A stretch of DNA of 32,846 bases from Flavobacteriales bacterium (GCA_013214205.1 JABSPQ010000084.1:1-32846); one strand, 5' to 3'. Shown: positions 23,557-32,742, counted from the first letter of the stretch. A program made the numbers and translations. Notes: generated by a model from the letters alone, not told the origin.

Positions 23557-24561
23557 ATGAGACAGATTCGATTAACGTGTTTAATAATATTGCTGACTGC
23601 ATATGCTGCGTATGCTCAAGATCCTCAGTTTTCGCAATTTTATAGTCATTCTACTTATTTAAACCCTGCCTTTACTGGCAACACCGTTCAAGGACGAATC
23701 TCTATGGGCTACAGAAATCAATGGCCTGGCATATCGGGTAAAGCCTACACGTCATCATCAGTAGCATACGATCAAAATTTGCCCAGAATAAAAAGCGGCG
23801 TAGGCATATTATTTGTTCATGATAAAGCTGGTTCGTTAGGGTTAAACTTTGCCAATATCGGGCTCTTATTTGCCAAAGAAATTAAGATTACAAATAGGTT
23901 TCACCTGCGAACAGGAGCGCATGCTGCCTACACCAACAGAGGAATTAACTTCGCGGATTTAACCTTTGGAGATCAGTTGATCAACAAGACAGATCAATCG
24001 GCTATGACCTTGCCCGACCAAAGTGTAAACTACCTTGATGTTAACGCTGGAGCCGTGTTCTACTCAAGGAAAATGTGGGTAGGCTTCAGTACTCATCACC
24101 TAAATCAACCCTCGCAATCATTAATAGGAGGCGAGGCTAAACTACCAATTAAGTACTCGGTACACGGGGGATACAAATACAGTTTAAGCAATGGAGATGA
24201 CGGTTCAAAATCATCTGGATTAACAGCTACATTCAATTATAAAAAAGAGCAAGATTGGGATCAGTTTGATATGGGCGTGTATTACAACACCTCTGCATTT
24301 GTGTGTGGAATTTGGTATCGGGGTATTCCGTTTTTAAAGAAATACGATAAGGGATATGTCAATAATGATGCTGTTACTTTAATTCTGGGAATCGAATTGA
24401 AAAGGTATTGGTTGGCCTACAGTTACGACATTACAATATCTAAATTGTACCGCCAATCGGGAGGTGCTCATGAAATCTCCCTCGTTTACGAATTTGCAAG
24501 CAAAAGATTGGAGCGAATGGGCAAGAAAAAAGACTTCATAATACCGTGTGCGAAGTTCTAA
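23557..24561 (+). CDS. PorP/SprF-family outer-membrane protein
   Basis: A 334-aa protein with a signal peptide (MRQIRLTCLIILLTAYAAYA) followed by the family's N-terminal signature: QDPQFSQFYSHSTYLNPAFT, then GNTVQGRISMGYRNQWPGI. The rest is amphipathic beta-strand sequence with GVGILFVHDKAGSLG, YLDVNAGAVFYSRKMWVGFS and a C-terminal YSYDITISKL...HEISLVYEF, consistent with an outer-membrane barrel. SprF-type proteins are needed for surface delivery of the SprB adhesin encoded in the same operon, and specific partner pairs are usual. It is the last gene of the three, 1 bp after the PD40 gene. Confidence 0.88.
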   Translation: MRQIRLTCLIILLTAYAAYAQDPQFSQFYSHSTYLNPAFTGNTVQGRISMGYRNQWPGISGKAYTSSSVAYDQNLPRIKSGVGILFVHDKAGSLGLNFANIGLLFAKEIKITNRFHLRTGAHAAYTNRGINFADLTFGDQLINKTDQSAMTLPDQSVNYLDVNAGAVFYSRKMWVGFSTHHLNQPSQSLIGGEAKLPIKYSVHGGYKYSLSNGDDGSKSSGLTATFNYKKEQDWDQFDMGVYYNTSAFVCGIWYRGIPFLKKYDKGYVNNDAVTLILGIELKRYWLAYSYDITISKLYRQSGGAHEISLVYEFASKRLERMGKKKDFIIPCAKF

Positions 24562-24783
24562 AACGCTGTTTTTTCTATTAGACAAATTTGCGTAATACTC
24601 GCAAGGGTTTTTGAAGAAAAATACTGAAAATCTGTGGCATTAAAGGAATGTGAAAATTGAGCCATTTTAGCGTATGTAATAAATAGCCGTTTTGTGTAAC
24701 TCTTATCGAGCTTTTACCGTTCAAGAAACACATGCCACATAGAGGTAATATAGAGGTTAGTTAAAAACATAAAGTTCGGTTTT

Positions 24784-25485
24784 ATGAAGTCCAAAAAAAG
24801 AAGTTCTCTTCTGTTAGGAAAGTACAAAGTCATCTGCGTTGCAAATCAAGTTTTAGGATACGGTGAATACGGTAATTTTTTAATTGATCCGCTTAAGCGC
24901 GATGAGAAATTAGTTGAATTAAGAAAACGCAACGGAATAGAAGAAATAATGTATCTCACAACCAGCAACAGGGAAATGTTTGTGTTGATTACCGAAGACG
25001 ATTTGGATACTGAATATTTAAGCAAGTTTTTCAATTCGTTCAAAGATTCCTTTTCAACAGCCGAATTAAATACGATAAAAAACGATAGCTTTTGTTTAAG
25101 TGGAAGAGCTGCTATATCTCATCTGTTTTGCGTAGCTGGCACAATGGATTCTAGAGGATACATAGAAAGAGGCATCGTAAAAACATTAATTGCAGCGCAA
25201 GAATTTTCGTTACACAACGAACTAAGCGGAAATGCAATGGCACTTATTATTGAGCGAGCTGCAGAATGCGCAAATATGGTATTTACCAAAACCGATATTT
25301 TGAAGAACCGCATGGTATTCGATCCGCAAGACGACACCAAAAGATATTCGATAGCTGAGCATACACTGCATAAAAACAAATGGGTAAAAGCCGTTATCAT
25401 TGTAGAAAGTTATGTTGTCGACTTCGAAATCAGTTTAAAAGGCATTAGAAGAATTAAGAACCTAGAAGAATACGCTGCGGCGTAA
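24784..25485 (+). CDS. Glutamyl-tRNA reductase N-terminal-domain-like protein lacking the catalytic Cys
   Basis: A 233-aa protein that follows the N-terminal region of Bacteroidota glutamyl-tRNA reductase (HemA): YKVICVANQVLGYGEYGN at 14-31, GIEEIMYLTTSNREMFVLIT at 51-70, and ISHLFCVAGTMDS at 111-123 (HemA: xxHLFxVAxxLDS). In HemA the middle motif reads (S/A)TCNR and its Cys forms the thioester with glutamate; here Ser61 replaces it. The GEREI loop is altered to YIERGI. The NADPH-binding domain and the dimerisation helix are absent, replaced by about 55 unrecognised residues. It cannot make glutamate semialdehyde by the known chemistry, so it may be a regulatory pseudoenzyme or a relic. It is monocistronic, with 222 bp upstream and 384 bp downstream. 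Confidence 0.7.
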   Translation: MKSKKRSSLLLGKYKVICVANQVLGYGEYGNFLIDPLKRDEKLVELRKRNGIEEIMYLTTSNREMFVLITEDDLDTEYLSKFFNSFKDSFSTAELNTIKNDSFCLSGRAAISHLFCVAGTMDSRGYIERGIVKTLIAAQEFSLHNELSGNAMALIIERAAECANMVFTKTDILKNRMVFDPQDDTKRYSIAEHTLHKNKWVKAVIIVESYVVDFEISLKGIRRIKNLEEYAAA

Positions 25486-25770
25486 CACAAACAAGCACAA
25501 TTCAATTAGGGCAGTTGAATTAGGGAGAATAATAATGCTTTTCATTGCATGGCGAGACTTAAGAAGCACAGTGTCTATCTTATTTACGGAACGATAGGTG
25601 CTTAAGCGGATTGTTTTATTGGAACTTTATTGAATGTGTAGATAACGACTGCGCAGTTGCTAGTAGCGCAGTGTTTAGCACCGTGTACGGATTGGGCAAT
25701 TGGTTTCTTTGCATCCGATTCGATAAAGTAACTATTTAGCAGAGTAAAGTTTAAATAAAAAACTAGTGAA

Positions 25771-25799
25771 GAGTTCAATCAATTGAGCTCTTTTTTTTT
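25771..25799 (+). terminator. Intrinsic terminator
   Basis: GAGTTCAAT, a 2-nt minimal loop, ATTGAGCTC, then nine T. The nine-pair stem (one G-U) directly followed by a T9 tract is a textbook rho-independent terminator for + strand transcripts. It is the clearest terminator in the window. Confidence 0.85.
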
Positions 25800-25829
25800 G
25801 GTTGAAAATTATCTGATTAACCACCAAAA

Positions 25830-25837
25830 TATATTTG
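25830..25837 (+). promoter_or_regulatory. Candidate -7 box for the helicase gene
   Basis: TATATTTG is an exact match to the Bacteroidota TAnnTTTG element, 32 bp before the ATG at 25870. The nearest upstream TTG is 25 nt away, longer than the typical spacing, so the -33 part is weak. The position just after the terminator suits an independent promoter. Confidence 0.45.
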
Positions 25838-25869
25838 TGTGACACCGAAAGAACAGATAGTTTTGGCAC

Positions 25870-27291
25870 ATGGGACCCGATCAATTTCGAAGCATAATTC
25901 TAACCAATTTCAACTACGATCCAACAGATGATCAGTTAGAAGCAATAGATCGTTTTTCTAAATTCGTATTCAATCTTGCACTCAATTCTGTTTTTATATT
26001 AAGAGGATATGCAGGTACGGGCAAAACAACCATGGTGAACTCTCTGGTAACATCACTGCCTAAAATTGGTAAAAACGCCATTCTTTTAGCGCCAACTGGT
26101 CGCTCGGCAAAGGTGTTGGCCAATTATACAAAAAGGCCAGCAAGTACCATCCACCGACATATCTACAGAAGCAATCCCGAACGCCCTGGAGCAATGAGTT
26201 TTTCGCTGAAAGACAACAAGAGTAAAAATACTTACTTTATTGTGGATGAGGCATCCATGATAGGTGAGAGCCAAAATTATGCAGGGCAAGCCGATTTACT
26301 TGGCGACCTTTTTCGATATGTTTATTCGGGCAAAAACTGCCAACTAGTTTTTATTGGCGACATTGCTCAGCTGCCTCCAATAGGCTCCGATTTAAGTCCG
26401 GCATTAATTCCTAAAATGCTGCGCGACCAATTTTACATGCAGATAAAAGGAGCCGAACTAAAAGAAGTAATCCGTCAGCAACAAAACTCTGGAATCTTAA
26501 AAAACGCTACCAACGTCCGAAATTTAATTGATTTAGAAAACGAAGGAATTTCGAACTTGAAATTAACCACCTATCCTGACGTGGCAGATGTAAAGGGAAT
26601 TGATTTGGAAGATTGGTTGGAGAAATCGTATTCTAAGTACGGCTACCGCGACACTATTGTACTATGTAGATCAAATAAGAGAGCGAATCTTTTCAATCAA
26701 CAAATCCGATCGAGGCTTAAATGGTACGAGGAAAGAATTGAGGGAGGCGATTTGCTGATGGTGGTAAAGAATAATTATTTCTGGCTAAAAGAAGAAGGCA
26801 AAGGCGAATTTATTGCCAATGGCGACATTGTGCAGGTAATGAAGGTAGGCAACAGAGAAGAAATGTACGGTTATAGCTTTGCTGATGTAGTCATAAAAAT
26901 GATCGATCAAACAGATGAGCCAGAGTACCATGTAAAAGTATTGCTCGACACCATCGATAAAGAAACACCTGCTTTAACACAGGAGGAATATCGAGATTTT
27001 TACGAGGCTGTGGCGGAAGATTATTCTCAGGTAATTGGTAAGAAGAAACAATCCGACGCCATTAAAAGCAACGAGTACTTTAATGCGCTTCAAATTAAAT
27101 TCGCATATGCCATTACGTGTCACAAAGCTCAAGGCGGACAATGGAAATCTGTTTTTGTAGATCAAGGCTACCTTACCGAAGAAATGATAGATACGTCATA
27201 TCTCCGTTGGATGTACACCGCACTCACCAGAGCATCCGAACAATTACACTTAGTTAACTTCGATAATAAGTTTTTTACGGAAGCAGGTTAA
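25870..27291 (+). CDS. RecD/Dda-like superfamily 1 DNA helicase
   Basis: A 473-aa ATP-dependent helicase. Visible motifs: Walker A GYAGTGKTT at 46-54, motif Ia LLAPTGRSAKVLA at 72-84, Walker B FIVDEASMIG at 123-132, motif III FIGDIAQLPPIG at 161-172, then a UvrD_C_2-type C-terminal region with YAITCHKAQGGQWKSVFVDQ near 424-443 and the final motif WMYTALTRASEQLHLVNF near 450-468. The length fits the short stand-alone RecD-like/Dda type with no RecBC partner nearby. It probably unwinds DNA 5' to 3' during repair or replication-fork processing, by family knowledge. It has its own candidate promoter and an upstream terminator. Confidence 0.88.
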   Translation: MGPDQFRSIILTNFNYDPTDDQLEAIDRFSKFVFNLALNSVFILRGYAGTGKTTMVNSLVTSLPKIGKNAILLAPTGRSAKVLANYTKRPASTIHRHIYRSNPERPGAMSFSLKDNKSKNTYFIVDEASMIGESQNYAGQADLLGDLFRYVYSGKNCQLVFIGDIAQLPPIGSDLSPALIPKMLRDQFYMQIKGAELKEVIRQQQNSGILKNATNVRNLIDLENEGISNLKLTTYPDVADVKGIDLEDWLEKSYSKYGYRDTIVLCRSNKRANLFNQQIRSRLKWYEERIEGGDLLMVVKNNYFWLKEEGKGEFIANGDIVQVMKVGNREEMYGYSFADVVIKMIDQTDEPEYHVKVLLDTIDKETPALTQEEYRDFYEAVAEDYSQVIGKKKQSDAIKSNEYFNALQIKFAYAITCHKAQGGQWKSVFVDQGYLTEEMIDTSYLRWMYTALTRASEQLHLVNFDNKFFTEAG

Positions 27292-27486
27292 CCAATCCTC
27301 TAAGTTTGTCCAGCCGCTCTTTCAAGTTTGTAACTTGGAAGATGGCTAAAACTATAAAGTTTGCTACTTGAAGAATGTGCTTGCATCTTGGAAGATAGCA
27401 GTAACTTGTAAGAAAAATAAAAAAGACGAACTTTGGTTAAACCCCTAGGATCAAGGCGAAACATCATTAACTAAACAAACATTAAA
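27292..27486 (+). repeat. Short imperfect repeats between genes
   Basis: The spacer contains three loosely similar units: CAAGTTTGTAACTTGGAAGA, AAAGTTTGCTACTTGAAGAA and TGCATCTTGGAAGATAGC. A CAGCCGCTCTTTCAAGTTT segment here resembles TAGCCACTCTTTCACGTTTT in the next spacer (about 28208-28230). Similarity is only by eye and the units are short. Confidence 0.35.
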
Positions 27487-28206
27487 ATGAAATCAATAAT
27501 TACAATTTTACTGTTATCAATTAGCACGCTATTGAGTGCTCAAAACTTTGAAGGAACCCTTACTTATAAAGTAGATTTTACCATTGCGCAAAAAATGATT
27601 GACATGGGAGTTACCCTCGATGTTTTGAAAAAAAGAATGGAAGAAGAGGGCAGTTGGGTTAACACAATAGAGACAAGTATTAAAAACGGCTACTACAAAC
27701 AATTGAATGAGTCCAAAGATAAATCGTGGGTTATTTACCGACCAGATAGTAATATGCTCTATACCTTGCAAGAAGGAGAGGCATCGGATATTTGTGTTAT
27801 AATGGACGCATCTATGGATACAGAATTTAAAATGTTGGGTAAAATGCCAACCGTAACCCTTGTAGATACCATCGTTAAGTACAACGATTACGAACTAAAA
27901 ATGGTAAAAGTAAAATGGAAAATGGGATACTACTTGTATTTATACAGCGAAGATCATTTTAAAACCGATCCCGAATTATTCAAAGGCCATATCTTCGATG
28001 GGTTTTACGAATACCTAAAAATCGCTAAATCCTTTCCAGTAATCGTGATAAAAGATGCTGTAATGATGACAGTCACCACGTCATTAATCAGTTCGTCGGA
28101 AGAAGAAATACAAGATTCTATCTTCGATATTCCCGAGTTGATAGAAGATGAAGAACTGAACCAAATAAGCTTTGGTATAGGAAAAATGATGAAAATAAAA
28201 CAGTAG
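27487..28206 (+). CDS. Secreted protein of unknown function
   Basis: A 239-aa exported protein. Signal peptide MKSIITILLLSISTLLSAQ (about 1-18), then NFEGTLTYKVDFTI, which is the start typical of small Bacteroidota periplasmic proteins of the GLPGLI/DUF4412 kind. It has several short beta-strand blocks (SWVIYRPDSNMLYTL, YYLYLYSEDHF) and a Glu/Asp-rich C-terminal segment (EEEIQDSIFDIPELIEDEEL). There is no lipobox and no sorting domain, so it is probably periplasmic. The family assignment is tentative. A small membrane protein gene follows after 35 bp and may be co-transcribed. Confidence 0.65.
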   Translation: MKSIITILLLSISTLLSAQNFEGTLTYKVDFTIAQKMIDMGVTLDVLKKRMEEEGSWVNTIETSIKNGYYKQLNESKDKSWVIYRPDSNMLYTLQEGEASDICVIMDASMDTEFKMLGKMPTVTLVDTIVKYNDYELKMVKVKWKMGYYLYLYSEDHFKTDPELFKGHIFDGFYEYLKIAKSFPVIVIKDAVMMTVTTSLISSSEEEIQDSIFDIPELIEDEELNQISFGIGKMMKIKQ

Positions 28207-28241
28207 CTCTAGCCACTCTTTCACGTTTTAAACAAACAGCA

Positions 28242-28679
28242 ATGAAAAAGATTAACCTATTAGACTTCTATTCCGATGTAGTGGGATGTTCCTTAACCAT
28301 GCTGTGTTGTGGCCTAGTTTTACGCATGATTTTCTATAGTTTATTTTCGCCAAGCTACTTAATAATGGCCATTATTTTCTTCACATCCATGTGTGCATTC
28401 TATTATTTACGAGGGTTTTATGCTTGGTATTGGTCATTGGGTCAGGCTATTGTAAATAGTGTTTTATCTGCGGGTATGATATTGGGAGTTGCTGCACTGT
28501 TTAACGAAATAGGAACAGCATACCAAGCCGTTGAATTTGTAGGCAAAAGAATCTTGAACATGATTTTTGTCGGCACGTTTTTTCTGAGTGTGATTCCGAT
28601 GAATAAAATATTTTTAGATTTTTTAATAGATAAATTAAACGCAAAAAAAAGAGATGGTAAACCTGTTAAACTCCATTAG
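28242..28679 (+). CDS. Small four-helix membrane protein of unknown function
   Basis: A 145-aa hydrophobic protein with four predicted membrane segments at about 14-33, 38-56, 66-87 and 104-123, short polar loops and a basic C-terminal tail (DKLNAKKRDGKPVKLH). I do not recognise a family. Its 3' end overlaps the start of the following lipoprotein gene by 26 bp in another frame, suggesting coupled translation. Confidence 0.6.
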   Translation: MKKINLLDFYSDVVGCSLTMLCCGLVLRMIFYSLFSPSYLIMAIIFFTSMCAFYYLRGFYAWYWSLGQAIVNSVLSAGMILGVAALFNEIGTAYQAVEFVGKRILNMIFVGTFFLSVIPMNKIFLDFLIDKLNAKKRDGKPVKLH

Positions 28680-29307
28680 AACATTACTAATCATCACTTT
28701 TTTTATTAGTGCTTGCACCTCTGTAGAGCCTCCTTGTTATAGAGAGAAAGGCATTAAACAAGAAATTAGAACTGTGGTTAGTGCTTCTTCCGATACCGCT
28801 CTAATCAAAATGGTTGAGGCGAAAAAAATGTCGAGAACAATTAAATACGATGAGGAAGGCCGGATGCTTGAAGCTATTAATAATAGAGATAATTCATCTT
28901 GGACAATGCAAGATTTTTATGAAGATGAACAACATAAGATGAGGTTGTTTTCAGCTGATTATTATGACGAAAATCAGATAGATACTACCATAACTATAAC
29001 GAATGACCAATTTGGGAGACGACTTGAAACGTTGGATAATAAAGGTGTTAAGGTGCTATTTACTTATTCTGGTTGCGACAAAGAATTGAGAACGGATTAT
29101 GCGCCTGATGGAACTAAATCGGTAGAATTTGAACTTCGATTTGAATACGGAGTGCTTCAAAAAACTACGGGAAGGTATTATCCGAACGCAGGTACCTATC
29201 CTGCTATAACAGAATACAGCGATTATAATTATGACGAAAAGGGACATTGGATTAGCCGAATTTATCATGATGATATTAAAGAAGTAAGAACGCTAGAGTA
29301 TTATTAA
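28654..29307 (+). CDS. Putative lipoprotein with YD/RHS-like strands
   Basis: A 217-aa protein. MVNLLNSIRTLLIITFFISAC is a lipoprotein-type signal with Cys21; no ATG or GTG lies between 28654 and the lipobox, so the overlapping start is favoured. The mature part has repeated short strands such as IKYDEEGRMLEAINN, ITITNDQFGRRLETLDN and YNYDEKGHWISRIYH, with the Y-D-x-x-G-R/H pattern of isolated YD/RHS-type repeats seen in many Bacteroidota lipoproteins. It lacks the RHS core and any toxin domain. The gene at 32146-32742 shows similar strands (FYYDDKNRMITQIEE) and may be a distant relative. Confidence 0.6.
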   Translation: MVNLLNSIRTLLIITFFISACTSVEPPCYREKGIKQEIRTVVSASSDTALIKMVEAKKMSRTIKYDEEGRMLEAINNRDNSSWTMQDFYEDEQHKMRLFSADYYDENQIDTTITITNDQFGRRLETLDNKGVKVLFTYSGCDKELRTDYAPDGTKSVEFELRFEYGVLQKTTGRYYPNAGTYPAITEYSDYNYDEKGHWISRIYHDDIKEVRTLEYY

Positions 29308-29313
29308 AATTAA

Positions 29314-30816
29314 ATGCAGCAAATGAAAAAGTTAATACTAGTAATTGCGCTCTGTGTGGTTTCCTGTTTTGTTATTGGGCAGCAAATACAAAGTGGTGTT
29401 CTATCTACAGAAGAATTAAAACTCTATATGCAGCTTATGGAGTATAGAGAATCAAAAAAACTCCCTATAATTCCATTGTCTAAATCGTTAACAATAGTTG
29501 CCCAAACCCATTGTAACGATCTGTTTAACAATAAACCAGATCTAAAAAAAGAGTGCAATGCGCACAGTTGGTCGGATAAAGGGGAATGGTCGGCATGTTG
29601 TTATACGCCAGATCATAAACAGTCGAGTTGCATGTGGGACAAGCCCAAAGAGCTAACTGGATATAAGGGAATTGGATTTGAGATTGCCTGCGGAAGTTCC
29701 GATCCGCTGTACAAAGCGTTTGTAATGACTGCGGATTATGCTATCAAATCGTGGCAGGGCAGTGTACATCACAATAACGTAATTGTAAATAAGGACATTT
29801 GGAAAGATGCTGAATGGAATGCCATTGGAATTGGAATCTACAAAGGTTTTGCCTGTGTTTGGTTTGGGAAAGTAAAAGACGTTGCGAGCCAACCTGTGGG
29901 CCAATCGCAATGGTATATAAATAAAAAAGAAAGGCTTGCTGAACCTGCTGAGAAAGTATATGAAAATTACTTGGAAGAATTTAGGGCACTGTGTACTAGC
30001 AACGAAATTGTTAAGCAAAGAGAACTCTTAACGAAATGGGAGAAAGAAGATCCTAAATCACCTGAATTAATTACGAGTTACTTCAATTATTATTTTCAAA
30101 AATCGAGGACAACAATGCTTACGTTATCACCTGGCCAGCCCGAAGGTGAGTCTTTGTCAATTAACGATGATGAAGGCAATGCGGTTGGATTCTTTGGAGA
30201 TCAAACTACGACCAACGCTGAAATATTTGAGAAGGGAATGGCTAAAATAGACGAAGGAATTGCTTTGTATCCAAATCGATTAGACATGCGATACGGAAAG
30301 ATTTTTGCAATTGGCCAGGTGAAAGATTGGGAGAGATTTACTAATGAAATTGTTTTAACAGTTCAATATTCGGGTAAAAACAACAACGAATGGACATGGA
30401 CTTTCGATGAGAAAAAAGAGGATGGAAAAGAATTATTTTTGTCGGGTTTACAAAATTACTAACTCGAATTATACAATACTCGCAACGACTCTTTACTCAT
30501 AAATATGAGAACAATTGCCGAAGAAATCTTGAAGTTATATCCAGATCACATCGAGAGTTTATCGAATATTTCGATCACCTATCTATTAACAAAGCAATAC
30601 GATAAAGGAATCGAACCTTTGTTAAGAGCGGAAAAGATAGATCCAACAGATGTGATCGTATTGGCAAATATTGCCCAAGGATATAAATTGAAGGAGAAGT
30701 TTAAAAAGGCCATAGCGTACTACGAGAAAATAATTGAACAAGAGGATGAGCAAGCAATTAAGTTTGCAAAAGTTCAAATTGAGCTTCTTAGTAATAAATC
30801 TCGTTCAGAAAAGTAA
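29314..30816 (+). pseudogene. CAP-domain secreted protein with C-terminal TPR, interrupted by in-frame TAA
   Basis: The first part (29314-30462, 382 aa) has a signal peptide (MQQMKKLILVIALCVVSCFV) and a CAP/SCP domain: CNAHSWSDKGEWSACCYTPD, GIGFEIACGS, a WQGSVHHNNVI segment and WNAIGIGIYKGFACVWFGK. A helical region follows (NRLDMRYGKIFAIGQVKDWE). At 30460-30462 a TAA follows SGLQNY. In the same frame, 14 codons bridge to MRTIAEEILKLYPDHIESLS (30505-30816), which is TPR sequence (TYLLTKQYDKGIEPLLRAEK, IAQGYKLKEKFKKAIAYYEK). Related Bacteroidota proteins, as I remember them, have these parts continuous, so I read it as one gene of about 500 codons with a nonsense codon; CAA to TAA is a simple explanation. 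Two separate genes is the alternative, with 30505 as the second start. Confidence 0.7.
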
Positions 30817-30906
30817 ATATCAAAACCAAAAAACGCCGAATCTATTTAGGTTATATTCCTAGAACGGGGTATAATTAATAACATTCACTATCTCATAAAA
30901 TCAAAC

Positions 30907-32142
30907 ATGAAGCAAGTTTTATTATTTCTCATGGCAATCATAGTATTGGTTGCTTGCAAAAAAGACGCCCCGATCCCTACTGCTGAAGAATTGCGAGACC
31001 CAGATGTTTGTATGTCATTAACATTCGAAAAGACACTTAACATGTATAGCTCATTCGGAATTGTTGAGGATAGCGCAGGGAACACCGTTATATATGGTTG
31101 GTCTACCAACGGTTTTTAGATGACAAAACTAGACGACACGGGAGAATTGATTTGGACAAAAGACGGTATTCACTTTGATGGATCGTTTGAAGAACGGGTA
31201 ATTCTAAGCGACAACTCCTTTGCCATTTTGTCATCTGATAATAATATTACGAGCACAAAAACAGGTGATATACTAACTGGTTTATTTCAAGAAATGGTGG
31301 ATAATCATTGTAAGGACGTTTTATGGAAGACAGATACCATTGAAAAAGACTTTACTAGATGGAAAACCCTGCTAATAAAATTAAGTGCGGAAGGAGAGTT
31401 TGAGTGGGAAAAAGAATTTGATGAAGAGGCCGTACACTTGGTAAGTTCCGAAAATGGCAATATGATTTTGAACAATATGATTATTAATAGTGAACCTGAG
31501 CTGGTAATGGAACAAGGCATTTTTATAGACACCATTAACTTCCCACAAAGCGATAACATCCTTAAAGTGTACAGCATTGCAGGGAATGGAGCCGTGGAGT
31601 GGGAGTGTAGCATTAACGAGTTTTACAATGCAGTTAATTATGGCATATATCCATTTATGGATTTGGCAACCAATGGAAGCGAGGTTGTAATTAAGTCGGC
31701 GACGGAATTAATATTTATAGACAACACCGGAACGATTCAAAACCGGATTGAATTCAATACAGAATATTGCGAAAGCAAAATTATTTCTATGTCGGTGTGC
31801 GATTTTGATAATATTTTGATAACAGGTCAGTACACCAGTTATGACGGAATAGGAGGGCAGATGTTAAATTATTATTCGCATCGAATAAACAGTTCGGGAA
31901 CCATTCTCGACGAATTTGGTTATCTGCACATTAACGATTGCGACGCATTCAGAATTCTCACAAGAGGCTCAAGTAATATAACGATGTTAAATGATTAGGG
32001 ATCGGAATTATAGACCATCGATGATGGCGATGTGAAAGGCTATGGCTACTTAAATTGTTCTCATAGCGTTACGTATTTAAAGCGTGAGATAACTTCAGAA
32101 TACAGTATAGTAAGAACTAATGCGAGAGGGATTGTGTTGTAA
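30907..32142 (+). pseudogene. Putative lipoprotein gene with three in-frame TAG codons
   Basis: One frame runs from the ATG at 30907 to a TAA at 32140-32142 with TAG at 31117-31119, 31996-31998 and 32011-32013. The start encodes a lipoprotein signal (MKQVLLFLMAIIVLVAC, Cys17). The text on both sides of the first TAG fits a beta-propeller-like exported family with a G..KLD..G.L.W pattern: VIYGWSTNGF, stop, MTKLDDTGELIWTKDG. After the second and third stops sequence continues as TIDDGDVKGYGYLN...NARGIVL. The third TAG could be a former TGG (Trp). The central 292 codons are open from 31120. The gene appears inactivated by point mutations; amber readthrough is considered and judged less likely. 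Confidence 0.65.
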
Positions 32143-32145
32143 TCT

Positions 32146-32742
32146 ATGATATTGGAATTACGACATAATCATCAATACCTTCTAATTAGCATTTTGGCGC
32201 TTCTAATTTTATTAAATGCCAACATAGGCCAGGCTAAATATCGTAAAGATAGAATACCCGAAACGTTGCCCATTCTCAAAAATCTTAATTACCAAGTTAG
32301 GAGTGAGTATCTAATAGGGTTTGATACTACTGCTCTTAAGCCTTCTGTAATTGATAGTAATAATATTTATACGTTGCCTAATGGAGATACGGGTTTCATA
32401 ATTTATGGCAAAAGAGAATACATTACATATAGAGATACTACTCTAGATACGATTTTAATTTGGCAAGATTATTTTAACGAGAAAGGAATTGTTGTAAAAT
32501 CGAAAGGAAAAGGAGTGCGAGTTGATTATACGATTGATAGAAAGAACACTTTTTATTATGATGACAAGAACAGAATGATCACGCAGATTGAGGAATCGTT
32601 AGGTAAATCAGGATCAACAGATTCAATAACTTATCAATATCAAGGTTCAGATCAATTGGGAAAATACTATGAATCAGGAGAACTCGAATTTACCTTTAGT
32701 TTTATTTACAATAGTCCGTTAAGGTTTGTCATAAACACTTAA
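32146..32742 (+). CDS. Secreted protein of unknown function
   Basis: A 198-aa protein whose ATG lies 3 bp after the stop of the preceding pseudogene. The N-terminus has a polar stretch (MILELRHNHQ) then a hydrophobic segment (YLLISILALLILLNANIGQA), consistent with a signal peptide or anchor. The mature part is beta-rich with WQDYFNEKGIVVKSKGKG, TFYYDDKNRMITQIEESLG and ITYQYQGSDQLGKYYESGEL, resembling single YD-type strands and loosely resembling the lipoprotein at 28654-29307. No function is recognised. The last 104 bp of the window (32743-32846) hold no gene I can see. Confidence 0.55.
   Translation: MILELRHNHQYLLISILALLILLNANIGQAKYRKDRIPETLPILKNLNYQVRSEYLIGFDTTALKPSVIDSNNIYTLPNGDTGFIIYGKREYITYRDTTLDTILIWQDYFNEKGIVVKSKGKGVRVDYTIDRKNTFYYDDKNRMITQIEESLGKSGSTDSITYQYQGSDQLGKYYESGELEFTFSFIYNSPLRFVINT

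Larger units (their letters stand above)
25486..25869 (+). other. 384-bp gap with hairpins and a terminator, possible small RNA
   Basis: No gene is evident. The stretch carries a bulged hairpin pairing CTTAA..GCAC..CTATC (from about 25558) with GATAG-GTGC-TTAAG (to about 25604), a second hairpin ACTGCGC/GCGCAGT (25648-25654 with 25666-25672), and the terminator at 25771-25799. The terminator is almost 290 bp beyond the previous stop codon, so the intervening RNA is either a long structured 3' UTR or an independent transcript. The last 70 bp form the promoter and leader of the helicase gene. Confidence 0.45.

Noticed and set aside
28654-29307. RHS/YD toxin
   Set aside because: Only a few isolated YD-like strands are present; there is no RHS core, no toxin tip domain and no immunity gene nearby.
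30907-32142. Genetic code with TAG reassigned to an amino acid
   Set aside because: Sound genes in this window, such as gmaS (1865-1867) and mgsA (2777-2779), end in TAG right before the next gene, so TAG works as a normal stop.
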